64,000 nt of DNA, from positions 1 through 64,000 of the forward strand of contig JAKCPB010000027.1 of assembly GCA_021442155.1 (NCBI GenBank), written 5' to 3'. This document shows positions 11,049-23,429 of this stretch, one piece after another. Origin of the DNA: Cymbidium sinense (lineage: Eukaryota > Streptophyta > Magnoliopsida > Asparagales > Orchidaceae). A program made the position numbers and the translations under genes. Under the pieces are notes generated by a model that was not told the DNA's origin, made no database searches, and was given only the letters and a program-made list of their open reading frames with translations. Within the stretch, counting starts at the first letter, position 1. Each line of letters starts with the position of its first letter.

Positions 11049-11681
11049 ACTTTTGACAATAAACAACTGCGTCGATCAACATATCTTTGGAATTCTTTGT
11101 GAGGCTCATGCTTATAGATTTATAGAATTTTGGAGCAATGCCATGAAAATAACTCAAATTATTCAAAAAAAAAAAAAACTATCTGCCGCTTGGCAATCCA
11201 GTGTATTGCACTTAATTGTGCTTTTTTATTTTAATTTGTTGATTATTTTTATTTCTAAAATTCATCGAAATTTGAATAAATAAATTTTTAGCCCTGTGAA
11301 ATCCATAAATTAGCCAAAATGAATCAAGAAAATTTTATTTAAAAAAATCACCATTTTCCTATACAAATCCTATAAAATCCCCTCACGATTTATGGGAGTC
11401 TAGGAGAAACTATTGGTTAATTGAAGAGATAAAAAAATTACTACGTAAGAGGCATGATTATATGCACAATCGATGTTGTCTTTATAGTGAGGTTCTAATT
11501 TTCTTTTGAAAAGGACTTAATTTGATCTCATTTAGATGATTTAGATCTAGGAGAGGTCCAAGAATTCTACTTATTTATTATACAGTCTGGTGGTTTAATA
11601 ATAAGAGAATGAAGAGCATGTTAAAATATAATCATTATGACCATATTTTAGTATAAATAATTTTAGGAGAATTTACATACA
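11049..11681. other. unassigned AT-rich spacer
   Basis: It lies between two DNA transposons. It holds an A12 run near 11166 and no gene or repeat that I can name. Confidence 0.4.
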
Positions 11682-12660
11682 TACCACTCAAAACTTCTTA
11701 AATAACATATCCAACACCTAAAACTTTTAATTTACTTCTATACCATTTAAAACGCTTTTCAATACAATAGATCTCGCCATTTTCTTCTCTCTCACAAATC
11801 CCTAATTATACCGTGTGAAGGAAGCTTCTTCATTAATCGAAGATTGCAATGAAGCTTCTATTATTTTCGTCATGTCCACGCCTCTCTCACCACCATGTCA
11901 CAGGTTTTGACACTTTGTCGCCAAAGTCGGCAATGAAGCTTCTCTCACATGCATTGAATAAGAAGCTCATAGACTATCACTTATCCGCTAAGCTTCTAGA
12001 AGCTCATAGGATTTGTAATTTTTCCCCTAAGCTTCTCTCACTCCCGGATGCATGCATTGATTCGCACACCCACATAGTCCTCTCTAGTGGGAATGGAGGC
12101 AGAGAAGCAAAGGAGGGAGGAAGGGAAAAGCGGTGGAATAGAGGATTATATGATGGAGAAGTAAATCGAGTGAGACTTACATTCTTTTGCTTATAACAAG
12201 CATGGTATTATCCAAAACAATCTCCACGGAATAGGTCATAGGAAGGAAGAGTTGAATAAATTGTGGTTAAAACTTGGATGACTTGTGCTAATTGGAAGAG
12301 CTAAGTTGGAAGTTAAAAGAAGAAAAAAATGTTTTGAAATAAGAAGAGATTTGGAAGCATGAGTACTACACAAGATGGTGTGATGGGGATGAATTTAAAG
12401 TCTTTATGGTGATCCTCCCACGTCTTGTTTAGGAATATAGGATTATGAATGAGTGAAAGAAAATTTTAAAATATTGAAATTATAAGAGAAGCTTGAGGTG
12501 TGCTTCAAGAGAAGTGGCTAAGCTTTCTTACGGCATAGTTAGGGATTTGATGGAGAAGAAAACGGAGTGGTAGAACTGTATTGAAATGATTTTAGGTGGT
12601 ATACAAGTAAATTGAAAGTTTTGGGTGTTGGATATGCTATTAAAGAAGTTTTGTGTGGTA
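11682..12660. mobile_element. Mutator-like non-autonomous element with long inverted repeats
   Basis: The left end (taccactcaaaacttctt, catatccaacacctaaaac, ttttcaatacaatag, aaatccctaattat) matches the inverted right end (taccacacaaaacttct, catatccaacacccaaaac, atttcaatacag, aaatccctaactat). The inverted repeat runs roughly 150-160 bases: 11682-11840 against 12505-12660. Long inverted repeats around a short unrelated middle suggest a Mutator-like (Pack-MULE-like) element. No 8-11 base target duplication was found by eye. Confidence 0.6.
11849..12196 (+). other. 115-codon frame inside the inverted-repeat element, doubtful gene
   Basis: The frame starts just inside the left inverted repeat and fills part of the middle of the element. 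The product has no recognised domain; it is Leu/Ser/His-rich, then charged near the end (GGREAKEGGREKRW). The DNA contains repeated aagcttct words, which explain much of its Lys-Leu-Leu composition. It could be a captured host fragment or chance. There is no TATA box or leader comparable to that of the gene at 9974. Confidence 0.2.
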
Positions 12661-13268
12661 ATATTATCACTATTTTTGTTAACTAGTTTTAGCACATGCT
12701 AATAAACATGTTGTATATACAACACTAATGAAAATATCATATCACATAATGATTGATGAGTCATGTCAAACAAGTCATGAGATATTAAGGAAGAAAATCA
12801 TTGTTGGCATAATGTAGCTTATTTTACCTCAACAAGTAAGTCAAATACAATAATGATGGTTGAGAAGTAAGATTAAGCAAGATTGTATGTCATATAAGGA
12901 TGGCAACTTAATTTAAACCATCTTCAAACTTTGATCAAACCTTTTTTTTTTTGTTGGCATTGTTTTGATGTTATTTGGAGGTAGGAACAAGATTTGATAA
13001 ATGTTCAAAGCTTATTTGAATATTTTTGCAGCAAGTATTGTAATCTCTAATATCTTATAGGATAGGGTTTAGAGTGTCGCCTATAGTCTCAAACCTAAAT
13101 AATCAATATATAACTTTATGAATCTTGGACAACTTATTAGAGATGTAGATGTAATTTTTCCATGGAACTATCTTATACACCGATCATATGTGAATGATGA
13201 TCATTGGGGAAAGAGAAGGTGTTGGGAAAAAATGTCTAACATCTTTTATTTGAAAGTTCATGTGCCTA
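12661..13268. other. unassigned host or old repeat sequence
   Basis: AT-rich, with no frame of note and no match to the LTR family. It borders the outermost LTR, so it is the left flank of that insertion. Confidence 0.4.
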
Positions 13269-15270
13269 TGTTATTGACCTCACTTTTGGAGTGAGGAGTC
13301 AATCTTCCCATCGTAAATATAGGAGTCTTCTAGACAATAAGAGCACCTTAGTCCCAAGACACTCTAGTGGTTAAGTGAACACTTAACCTAAACCTAGAGA
13401 CTTTATGAGGATTAGTTTTAGGTTATGTTACACCTTAAGATCTAGGGAGATCGACCAGCCTATAGCTAACCAAACCCATGCCCATCTCTTTAGCCAAAAT
13501 CAAACCTCAAATCAATATAACTAAAATCCAATTGAATTCCACTTCATATCCAAACCCCAAACCAAAATCAAATCCATCATAATCTCAAACCCACCTAAGC
13601 CCATAATTTAATCCCACGGACTTAGCCAAAATTTCTCTCAATCAATCCTAACTCAATTGATTTTTTCATAGTCAATTAATCCTTAAATCATCATTCCACA
13701 CTCTACCAAAACTATAATCAAACTAATCAAACCTAAAATCATTTCAATCATCCTAACCTAAACCATTCAACCTAAAGGGTTTAAATGACCTAAAATCCAA
13801 TTATACCTAAACTAATCAGCCAAAGCTATCAATCAATCCTAAATCAATTATCAAGCTCAATTCAACTCAAATCAAACCTTCAATTAATCACTAGCCCAAT
13901 TGGTCCACTTGACTGAAAGTATCCATTTTGACCAAATTGAATCAAACTCCAATCCAACCCAAATTGGATTAGATCAACCCTTCAAATCTTCTCCATGATT
14001 ATTAATCATCTTAGATAGTCTAGTTATAATTAATTCAATCAAATCAAGCCAATTGACCCATTAGGCTCACTTGACCAAAAGTGACCTAAAGACTCTTGAA
14101 CTAATCCCCAACCCAAATTGGATTGAACCTATCAAAACCTCTTTCAATGATTGTTGATCATTCTTGATTGATCAATTGCAATCAATTGGGTCAAATCAAG
14201 TAAATTTGGTCACTTGACCAAGTTAACTCCTTTAGCCTACATGAGCCAAATGAACCAACTCTCATCCTACATCAAATTGATTGAAACCAATAATTCATAC
14301 TAACTTTAAATTAATCTTTGAACATGACTTGACCATCAATTGAGCCAAACTAAACCCAATTTCCTTTGACCCAATTTGACCTAAAGAGCCAAATTGGATC
14401 AAATCAAAATCTAATCTAAATTGATTACAACCAATGACTCAAATCCATTCTAAATTGATTATTGAATATAATCAAAGCCTTGATTGAACCCAATTGACCC
14501 ATTTAGTTCAAATTAACCTAAAGGGTCAAATTGTCCTAAATCATTCCTAAATCCAAATTAATTAAAATTAAAGCCTACAATCATCTTCAAATGATCAATT
14601 GAACATAAGCCAACACTTAACCCAAGATGCCAAATTTGGCCAAATTGGTCAACTAGCCCATTTGACCCATATGAATCCAAATGGATAAAAATGAAATGCA
14701 AACCAAATTAAGCTAAACCAATTAAACCAAAATATTATAAATACTCATTTTAACTTGACCCAAGCCTTGGTTTGACTCAATTTGACCAATTTGTCAACTT
14801 GACCCAACCTAGCCAAATTTGACCCAACATGGGTCAAATTGAGCCAAACCCATTCAAACTAGGCCCAAACCCTTTGAAACTTGGAATGACCCATCCTTGA
14901 GTCAGCCTAAATCCAACCCAACCCAAATTAAACATGAATTGACCCATTATCCAATGGGTAAAGCCTCCCATATGAGATAAAACTCACATTTGATTGATCA
15001 AACCCACTCTCATCGCCTTGCGACCACCTTAAGCTCCAAATGGACACAAGGACTACTGTCTCACGACCCAAAGCTTTTAGGTCATCCATGACCCAAGTTG
15101 AGGTGAGCTAACCCCATTTCATCCATTGGAATAATTACCAACCCAAGGACAACCACTTGCCCAAGGACGCCCACCTCCCTTGGCCACTCAAACCGAGCCA
15201 CATCGGCTTCCTCCTCGCCACCCATCGCAAATGTCATAAAAGATCACAGCCATCGGATTAGAGGAGGGGA

Positions 15271-15282
15271 GGAGTATACTCC
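15271..15282 (+). promoter_or_regulatory. palindromic TATA block, outermost LTR copy
   Basis: GGAGTATACTCC is a perfect 12-base palindrome at the position equivalent to 2291-2308. Confidence 0.45.
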
Positions 15283-16443
15283 CTCATTCTCATTTGAATC
15301 CACACATTGGCATTCCTCGAGTTTTGGCACCATGAGATAAACTCCCCAAACATTTTAAAGCTTCCAAGGACTCTCCATCGACGATGACAAAACTAAGCCT
15401 ACTCAAAATAGGACAAGGTTCAACTTCGGTGAACTCCACCAAATCCCCATAATTTTTAAATTAACTTCACCCACACATTCACCAAGCTCGGTGAGGTGAA
15501 ATGAATTCTCCAGTGATTCAGTGAGACCACTCCAAGCCTAACTCGATGAGTTTTCTAGTGACGGTTGATCCACGAGTCGCCAGTGAAGAATCAAGATGCC
15601 ATCTTACGTGCAGGCTTCATCTCTTCAAGATAAAGCTACCATGATTAGTTAGCCCTCGTGCTAACCTCCATGAGGTAAATTCAAAATATTGATTTTTTTC
15701 AATTTTTGTTTGGCCTTAAAAAAAAGTAAAATGTCATATGAAATCCACCATTAGATCCTTCTAGATCTTCATTGTGAATGTTTTGGATCGATCCTAAGCC
15801 TCCACAAGATCCGAAGCTCAATTAAGTGGGGAAGGGTTGCCTTCCATCATTCGGGACGAAGGATCATCCATCATTCGTTACGTGTGATTGGAATGGACCA
15901 TGATTATTCACTAGATTAAATATGATTTAATTCCTTTGGGAACTGTGAGATTAATCTCTCCGATCGATCGATGATGCGGCGAAAGCGAGTCCGCCGCCAC
16001 ATCAACACCATGTTAGATAAGTTTAAGTGGTCAATCCCATGGTGCCACATGGAGTGCGATGCCACGTTAGCGTCCACGTGACACCAATAGAAATCTGATT
16101 AATTAGGTTTAATAATTCATTTTAATTAGTGAAATTTTATAAAATTATAACTAATTGTAAAAAAATCTAAAAAATACAAATAAATTCTCTTAGGAAAGGT
16201 AAAACTTAGGAGATTTCATTAAAAATATGTCCATTTTATTTTAAATAGTAATTAAGGCTTAATTATTGTTTGATTATTTATATAATGAGCTTAATTAAGC
16301 TATAATTACTTGGTAATTAATTCCAAACTTGGTGTGTTGATTTAGTAGGATGACCTCTACCTCCCATGATTTTCTTAAAATTTATTACCTAGGTAATTAG
16401 GAAAACCGGTAATTCAAACCTTAATTACCCTTTAATCAATTTA

Positions 16444-16450
16444 ATGATTA
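16444..16450. repeat. target-site repeat ATGATTA, left
   Basis: It is identical to 58117-58123 on the far side of the inserted solo LTR. Ty3/gypsy insertions usually duplicate 5 bases; the two extra may be chance. Confidence 0.65.
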
Positions 16451-18106
16451 TGGTGTTTATTTTTAGATGTATGGGGGGACACCACGGATCATATGGGAAA
16501 CTTATTGAAGTGATCAGTGCGATATTGAGGTATGATGTACTATCTCAAAGATAGAGGCATCACCCTTTAATGGCCCTAATCACCTAATAAGGACTCCTAA
16601 GGCATGATGGGTCTTGAATGTATTAGAGATTTTTCCCTTGCTTTACATGGATGAATAAAGCGGGGTTTATATTAAATTGTGTTCTAAAGTTCCCTATGGA
16701 GACAAGTCTCTATAGTTAATTATACCTTAAGGAATGAAATTATCTAAGAATACTCGATTAGACAAATATCATCTCTAAAGATTTGACTATCAAAGGATTG
16801 GTTATATTTAGAAAATCAATTAGGAAAGTTCAAGGAGGAGACTTATTTTTGGAATCCAAAGGGAGGAAGTATGAAATGCTCATGATACTAGGAAGCCTAG
16901 TGATCATTCCAATCTATCCTATGATTGGGCTTTATCTATTTGAAAGTGAAGATATTTATTTATTTTAGTTGAATTTTATTAGATTGCTAGAGCTTATAAT
17001 CCATCAACACAAGGTTGTAGAGATACATAAGAGGTGAGGATTTATGCTTGTAGCCCAAGGGAAACAGATACCTTGAATCCTAAATCTAGGGAGCTTTAGT
17101 ATGAGCTAAAAGTAACTAAATCTAAGTGATAGGTAAACATATGGGTTTATCTCTATAAGAGAGAATAAAACATGTTCGACGGACTTATAATCCTGAGGAT
17201 GCTGCCTAACTTCACCAATGATTTTAAAATTATGTGGTCAGTTATATGAAATTGCAAGATAATTAGGCTATTATTTATTTAAAAGAGACTAAAGTCCTTA
17301 AACCCGCTCCCTAAGAGACTAGAGCATGAGTGGTAGGAATAATAGCTTAGTCTAATGCAAATTATTTTCAATTTTATTTAATTTTGACACATCACTTTGA
17401 CAAAGGCTTTGAGATTTTCATATGCCTAAATGTATGATGAAGTAGATTATTGGCTAAATTGAAAGAAAAGAGGGTGAAGCTCAATAAGGGTTGCTCTCAT
17501 GGGTCAAGCGGTCTATGCATGTAAGAACAGAGGCCCTTATTTTACAAGAGTGATTCAAGATGCATGCATGATGTGAAACATACAACCATACAAGAGATTG
17601 CTAAATCTTTTAATTATCTTGATTATAGCCAAGGCTTTTATGATGAGGTTATGAGTTGTTTAAAATTTAGTTATACATGATTAGTTAGATGGAAAATTTA
17701 TTTTTATCCTAAGAGCCTATTGCATCCAAGCCACACATTAAAGCATCAAACATGAAGAAACTATAAAGAGCATGCCATCCTAATGCGTAGTTTAAACATA
17801 ACATCAATCAATTTTATAACTACCGTAAAAGAATAAAAGGTCGGTGCGGTACATCATACAACGAAAAGAAAAGATGGGTATGAGCTCTACCATTATACAA
17901 CCTAGATTACCAAAGAAACATGTTATGGGGGTCTTCTTTTCTTTATTTCTTCAAATTCTCCTTCTCTTCTTAATCTAGTTTACTTCAAGCCATCATAGGG
18001 CACCCCAAGGACTAAGCCTTACGGTCTGCTCATCCTAATCGCCCATAGCACTAATCCTAATTCCTAATATGAAATTACATTTTATATGAAAAATAAATCT
18101 AACTCT
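16451..18106 (-). mobile_element. minus-strand solo LTR (subtype A), first part
   Basis: On the plus strand it starts TGGTGTTTATTTTTAGATG, the LTR end, and parallels 18107-19766 block by block (ttattgaagtgatc, gatgatgtactatctcaa, aataaggactcctaagg). It stops at 'aatctaact', where the inner element is inserted. The rest of this LTR resumes at 52051 with 'actacac'. The two parts sum to about 7.7 kb, with no internal region between them other than the inserted element. Confidence 0.8.
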
Positions 18107-20704
18107 TGTAGTGTTTATTCTTAGATGTGGGGAATACCACGTAAATTGTAGAGGGTACTTATTGAAGTGATCGGTATGATATTGAGGTATGATGTACTAT
18201 CTTGAAAGATAGAGATATCACCATTCAATGAACCTAATCACCTAATAAAGAATCCTAAGGCATGATTGGTCTTGAATGTACTAGAAATTTTTCTCTATTT
18301 TACATGGATGAATAAAGTAAGGTTTATATTAAATTGAGTTCTAAAGTTCCCTATAGAGACAAGCCCAAATAGCTAATTACATCCTAAGGAAGGTGAATGC
18401 CTTAGGAATACTCTCGATTAAAGTAAGAAATTATTGTCTCCAAAGATTTCAAGGATATATTATCAATAAATTAGATATATTTGAAAAATCAATCGGGATA
18501 TATCAAATGAATAGACTTAGTTTGGAAGCCAAAGGAGATGAGTAGGGAATGCTCATGATACTAGAAAACCTAGTGATCATTCTAATATATCTTATAGTTA
18601 AGCTTTATATGTTTGAAATTGATAATATTTTTATGTTTTGAGTTGAAATTTTATTAGATTACTAAGGCTTCTAATCCACCAACACGAGGTTAGAGAAATG
18701 CCTAAGAGGTGAGGATTTATGCATGTAGTGAAGGAAATAGCTACCTCATATCCTAAATCTAGGGAGAATTAACATAAGTCAAAGCATGAACTAAATCTGC
18801 GAAGATGTGGATAAGGTTTACCTCCACAAGAGAGCATAAACTGACCATTGAGCTTACAACCACCCTGGATGCCGCCTAACTCCTCCTACGATTCAAATCC
18901 ATGTGGTGGTCCATAAAATTGTAAGATAGTTGGGTTGTTATTAATTTAGAAAGTGACTAAAGTCCTTAAACCCACCCCTAAGAAACAAGAGCATGAGTGG
19001 TATGAATAATGACTTAATATAAAAATGCAAATCTTTTCAAGTTTTATTTCATTTTGACACTTCATTTTGACAAAGGCTTTAGGATTTCTTATGCCTAAAT
19101 GCATGATGAAAATGGATTATAGGCTAAATCAGGGAAAAGGTATTTTTTACCATAGAGGAGACCCTCAAAGGTCAAGTCTTCCTCTATCATGTAAGGATGG
19201 AAACCTCTCTTAGTAAGAGAGTGAAGCAATGTGCATGCATGATGTGATACATACAACATTTAGCTAATTATCTTTGATTATGTCATAGGCTTTATGTGAG
19301 GTTATGAGTTATTTAAAATTTTAGTAATAAGTTATAGTTAGGTAAAAGATTATTTTTTTTTTCTAAGAGCCTAATTATATCTAGGCGCATATTAAAGATC
19401 ATGAAAAGAATGTTATTTCTCTGTAATTAAACATAACAAAATTGATTTTATAAATCTAACATAAAAGAATAAAAGAGTGATGCGTTGAGTAAAGAGAAAA
19501 TGGGTAGCCAAGCTCTACCCTCATACAACACAAAATATGAAAGAATAATTACAATTTATAAATGAATAAGTGCTATGGGGATCTTCAAGTCTTTATGTCT
19601 CCATGTCTTCTTCATTTCTTCATGTCTATGCTTCCTTTGATTCGATAGGATTTAAGGTATCACATGGCACCCGTGATTAATCCTTCTAGCCAATGGTCAT
19701 CCTAATCCCCATAACATTAATCATAATTCCTAATGTAAAATTACATTAAAATAAAAAAAAAAGTAAATCTAACTAGACCTATAAAGAAGTGTTAGCTAAA
19801 CACACATATAATCCCAATCAATTATATATATATTATTTGGACTTAGCACCGCACATGGGTAACCAAGCCCACTGTCTAACTTGGATTATCAGGGGTTTAA
19901 GCAACCTACAAAGAGAGCATTTATAGTTATTTTTAAGCACCCCTTAAGCACAATCCCTACAAGAAAACATGATTAGCTAATATCGACTTAACATCCAGGT
20001 CTACAAAATATACACCCTAACATCTAGTCTAAATTAATACATCATAAAATGAAACATACATCACAAAAAGCACTACCCTAACATAAGGCTAAATGTGGTG
20101 AAATAGTTCTAATGTGTGTGTTAAGGCTTGTGTGGTGTATCTTAACTAAGCATTAGTGTTATGGTTTTCTGAGTGTGAAAGAATGTTTAATCATAAGAGG
20201 TTGATTTCACTTTAAGTAGTTTAATTGATTTGAGAATTTACTTAGTGTTTTCTTTCATTTCATTTGACTTACACTTAGAAACTAAGTGTTATAAAGAGAA
20301 GAAAATGAGAGAATTACTCTCTTCATCCCTACTTTAAGTCATTTTTAAAGCATGTTAATTTGATTTAGTTCTCTTTAGTGAATAGCTTATTATATATTTT
20401 AATTAATCCTAAGTTTAGGTTCTCTTTAAATGACTCCATTCAATGTGAAAGGCTTCTTAAGATTAATTTAGTTGAATTACCACTACATGATATATATTAA
20501 ATCATTTCTTTTCATCACATGTAATATGCATATGATTAAATACTAAGTATACCTACACATACAATAAATTTTAGCACACTTAAATGATGGATTTGAGTAT
20601 GTACATTTAAAGTTTATACTTTCCTATTTGATTGAATTATTTTATCATTTTAATTTAAAGCTCTATATAAATTGATACAAAATACATAGGAATGAAATTA
20701 AAAT

Positions 20705-21310
20705 ACATGTCATTGTTAACTAGGGAAGTGAGGTAATCAAATGGCCTTTTGGGGCTAGCTAAAGCCTCATATTCTCAAGATGTCCAGACCATATACCATT
20801 TGCATTCAAACCATATGTAAATTCACATACATGAACATAAGAAAGAGAGCTCCAAACCACATGATCAATTAATTCAATCATCTAGCCTATTATGGATGCA
20901 TGTATCTTTGATAAAAGAAATGGGGTTCTAATTCTATAATTAAATAAGCACACACATGTATAAGAGACATAAGCTAGTTCATGTCATTGTTAACCAAGAA
21001 AGTAAGATAATCAAATGACCTCCTTGGGGCTACTTAAAGCCTCGTATTCCTAGGATGTCCAGACTAAATATTTGTTTTTCTCAAATACATATGGATTTAT
21101 ACATAAATAAAGGAAGGAAAATCATGCAAAGGTTGTATTTTTATTTGATTGAAACATTTATGCATATGGAGTAAAGTCTTATCCAAATTCTAGTATTGAA
21201 AGGTATAAGAATGAAATCAAATGGAGCACGTGTCATTGTTAAATGAGGGAAGTGAGGTAATCAATTGACCTCCTTGGAAGCCTAAAGCCTCGTATTCTTG
21301 GGATGTCCGA
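20705..21310 (-). repeat. three 85-bp LTR sub-repeats, 3' LTR
   Basis: The units start near 20705, 20979 and 21229. Each reads tgtcattgttaac, gaggtaatcaaatgacc, ggggct, taaagcctcgtattc and gatgtcc. The core aggtaatcaaatgacct is a small stem-loop (AGGT/ACCT). Confidence 0.8.
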
Positions 21311-23407
21311 CTATATACCCATTAACATTCACACTTACATAAAAGTACATGAATAAAAGGAAATAAGCTTCACTTCATACACTTAAGCTATAATCACATA
21401 AATCTCCTATGTATTTATAATTAGCATACATAGCATATGTAATCATTCATTTATAAGCTTTGGAAAGTACATTTTGATTTAATAATGATAATAGCCACAC
21501 ATATATTAAATTAAATCAACACATGAAAGCTTGACATAAAGGAAACCATTTGATGTAATTAATTTACAAAAGATGAATGCATGAATCAAATGACATACAA
21601 CATTTAATATGATTGGAGAGGAATAAATAAACATAAACATATGATTTCATTCAATCAAATTAATTCTTAAGGACAAATATATCAAATAAAATCATTTAAT
21701 GCAAACCAAGTTTTTTAATGTCATTTTTAATTTTATGCTTAATTTGATTTAAGGAATGTGAGAAGAAATTTGCTAATCCTAATCCCTTCCCATGTTTATA
21801 AGTTAACTTGATTTAATGAGAGGTAATTAAGTTGATTTTATGGATTAATATATTTAAGATTGAATTAATTAATTAACCCTTACCTATGTTACCTTAAAGA
21901 AATTAACAAAATAATTATGAGCCAATAGGATATGCAAATGAATTGAAAAGTAAATTAGCAATCATCCTAGAAAATGAAAGGGCCTAATGCAATGGCTCAC
22001 AATTAATAGTTAATTAAGCTTAAAGAACTTAATTAAGTACATTTATGATTTTCCCACACATGTGAGCTAACCATAATTTCCTTAAATATCATTATTGAAC
22101 ACCTAAATATCTATCCCTCAATTAATTAATTAGGTTCAAATGTGTTTTATATTTTTAATTAAACTAATTAAGTAATTAATTAATCAATTAGTCCTTAATT
22201 AATTTCTTCTTGAAAAGTGAAGGAAACTTAGAAAAAGATTACAGAGAGGCCCCAATCCAATTCCCTAAGTCTCCTCACTATTAAATGACCTAATTAATTA
22301 AGTTACTATTCATATGGTTAATTAACACATAATTAAGTTAAGAAGGTAATTAGGGCTTAATCAATCAATCAATTTCTTCAACTAATTAACCAATAAATCG
22401 AAAAAGGAAAAGAGGTAGAGGTCATCTCCTTAAACAATCTCTAAAAGTTTGAGGTTAATTAGTTAATTAATTATGAAATAATAGGGTAATTAATTTTTTA
22501 ATTAAACCCTAATTAAGGATTGATTGCTATTCAAAATATATTAAAATACTTTTAATGGATTTCTCAAAATATCTTTAAAATGAGCATTTATTTGTATTTT
22601 TAAGATTTTTCTATGATTTTTATGAATTTATGAATTTTTTAAAATGGATTATTTAGCCTTAATTAAGCACTAATCCCATTGACCACATGGCGCACCTTCC
22701 ACATGGTCAAGATTGGTTATTTAAGTTGTCATATCTCACAACTAATTCAATAGTGACGGATGCACTATTGATCTCCCATCTCGGATCAACGATAAATCGA
22801 TCTCGTAATAATGGTTCAAATCGATGGATATAATATGATCTAATTATGGCCATCCATTTTGATCATATGAAATAGACATCGTATGATCTATTAGCTCATG
22901 AACGATAAAAAACATGAAGGTCCGCCATTGCTTGTTTGATTGAGTTCACGATTTGATTGGCTCCAAATGGAACCCACACCATCATCTAGAAAGATCCAAT
23001 GGCTAAGATCATCATGCATATTCATAAAAGACCAACATATTTTAAGCTAGAGGTAAATTTTTATGGAATTACCTCACGAGCTAATACCCAGCTCACACGC
23101 TTAGCTTCATCTAGAAACATGACCTGAGTTGATTCCATGTTTTTTTTGGGAGGCCAAGATCCTTGCTTCAAAGCTTTGGCTTTGATCTAGCTTCATGATC
23201 ATAGAGCCTGGGATGATTCATTTGGCGGGGTTCATCAAGGTGTGTGCAAGAGAAATTTGATTTTGATGAGAGATGAGAGAGAGTGCCTATTTAAGCTTCA
23301 CTGAGAAGGAATCAAGAGGGGAGGCCTTGGGAATGCTCGAGAGCTTGCTGAGGGAGTTTGAAATCACCTTAGAAGCTTGGAGAAGAATGGTGTGCCTTCC
23401 CATGTGA

Positions 23408-23429
23408 ATTGAGGGGTATATCCCTCAAT
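23408..23429 (-). promoter_or_regulatory. palindromic TATA block, 3' LTR
   Basis: The 8-base arms ATTGAGGG and CCCTCAAT enclose GTATAT with no mismatch. It lies about 2.46 kb from the LTR start in the sense of the element. Confidence 0.5.

Larger units (their letters stand above)
13269..16450 (+). mobile_element. outermost plus-strand 5' LTR, first part
   Basis: It begins TGTTATTGACCTCACTTTTGG, the family LTR start, and carries the TTGACC-rich part (13900-14950), the conserved central block and the start of the AT-rich part. It stops abruptly at 16450 where a minus-strand LTR begins, and the missing remainder is found at 58117-62448. Together the parts make about 7.5 kb, close to the full LTR length. 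The ATGATTA word sits at both edges of the interruption. Confidence 0.8.
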
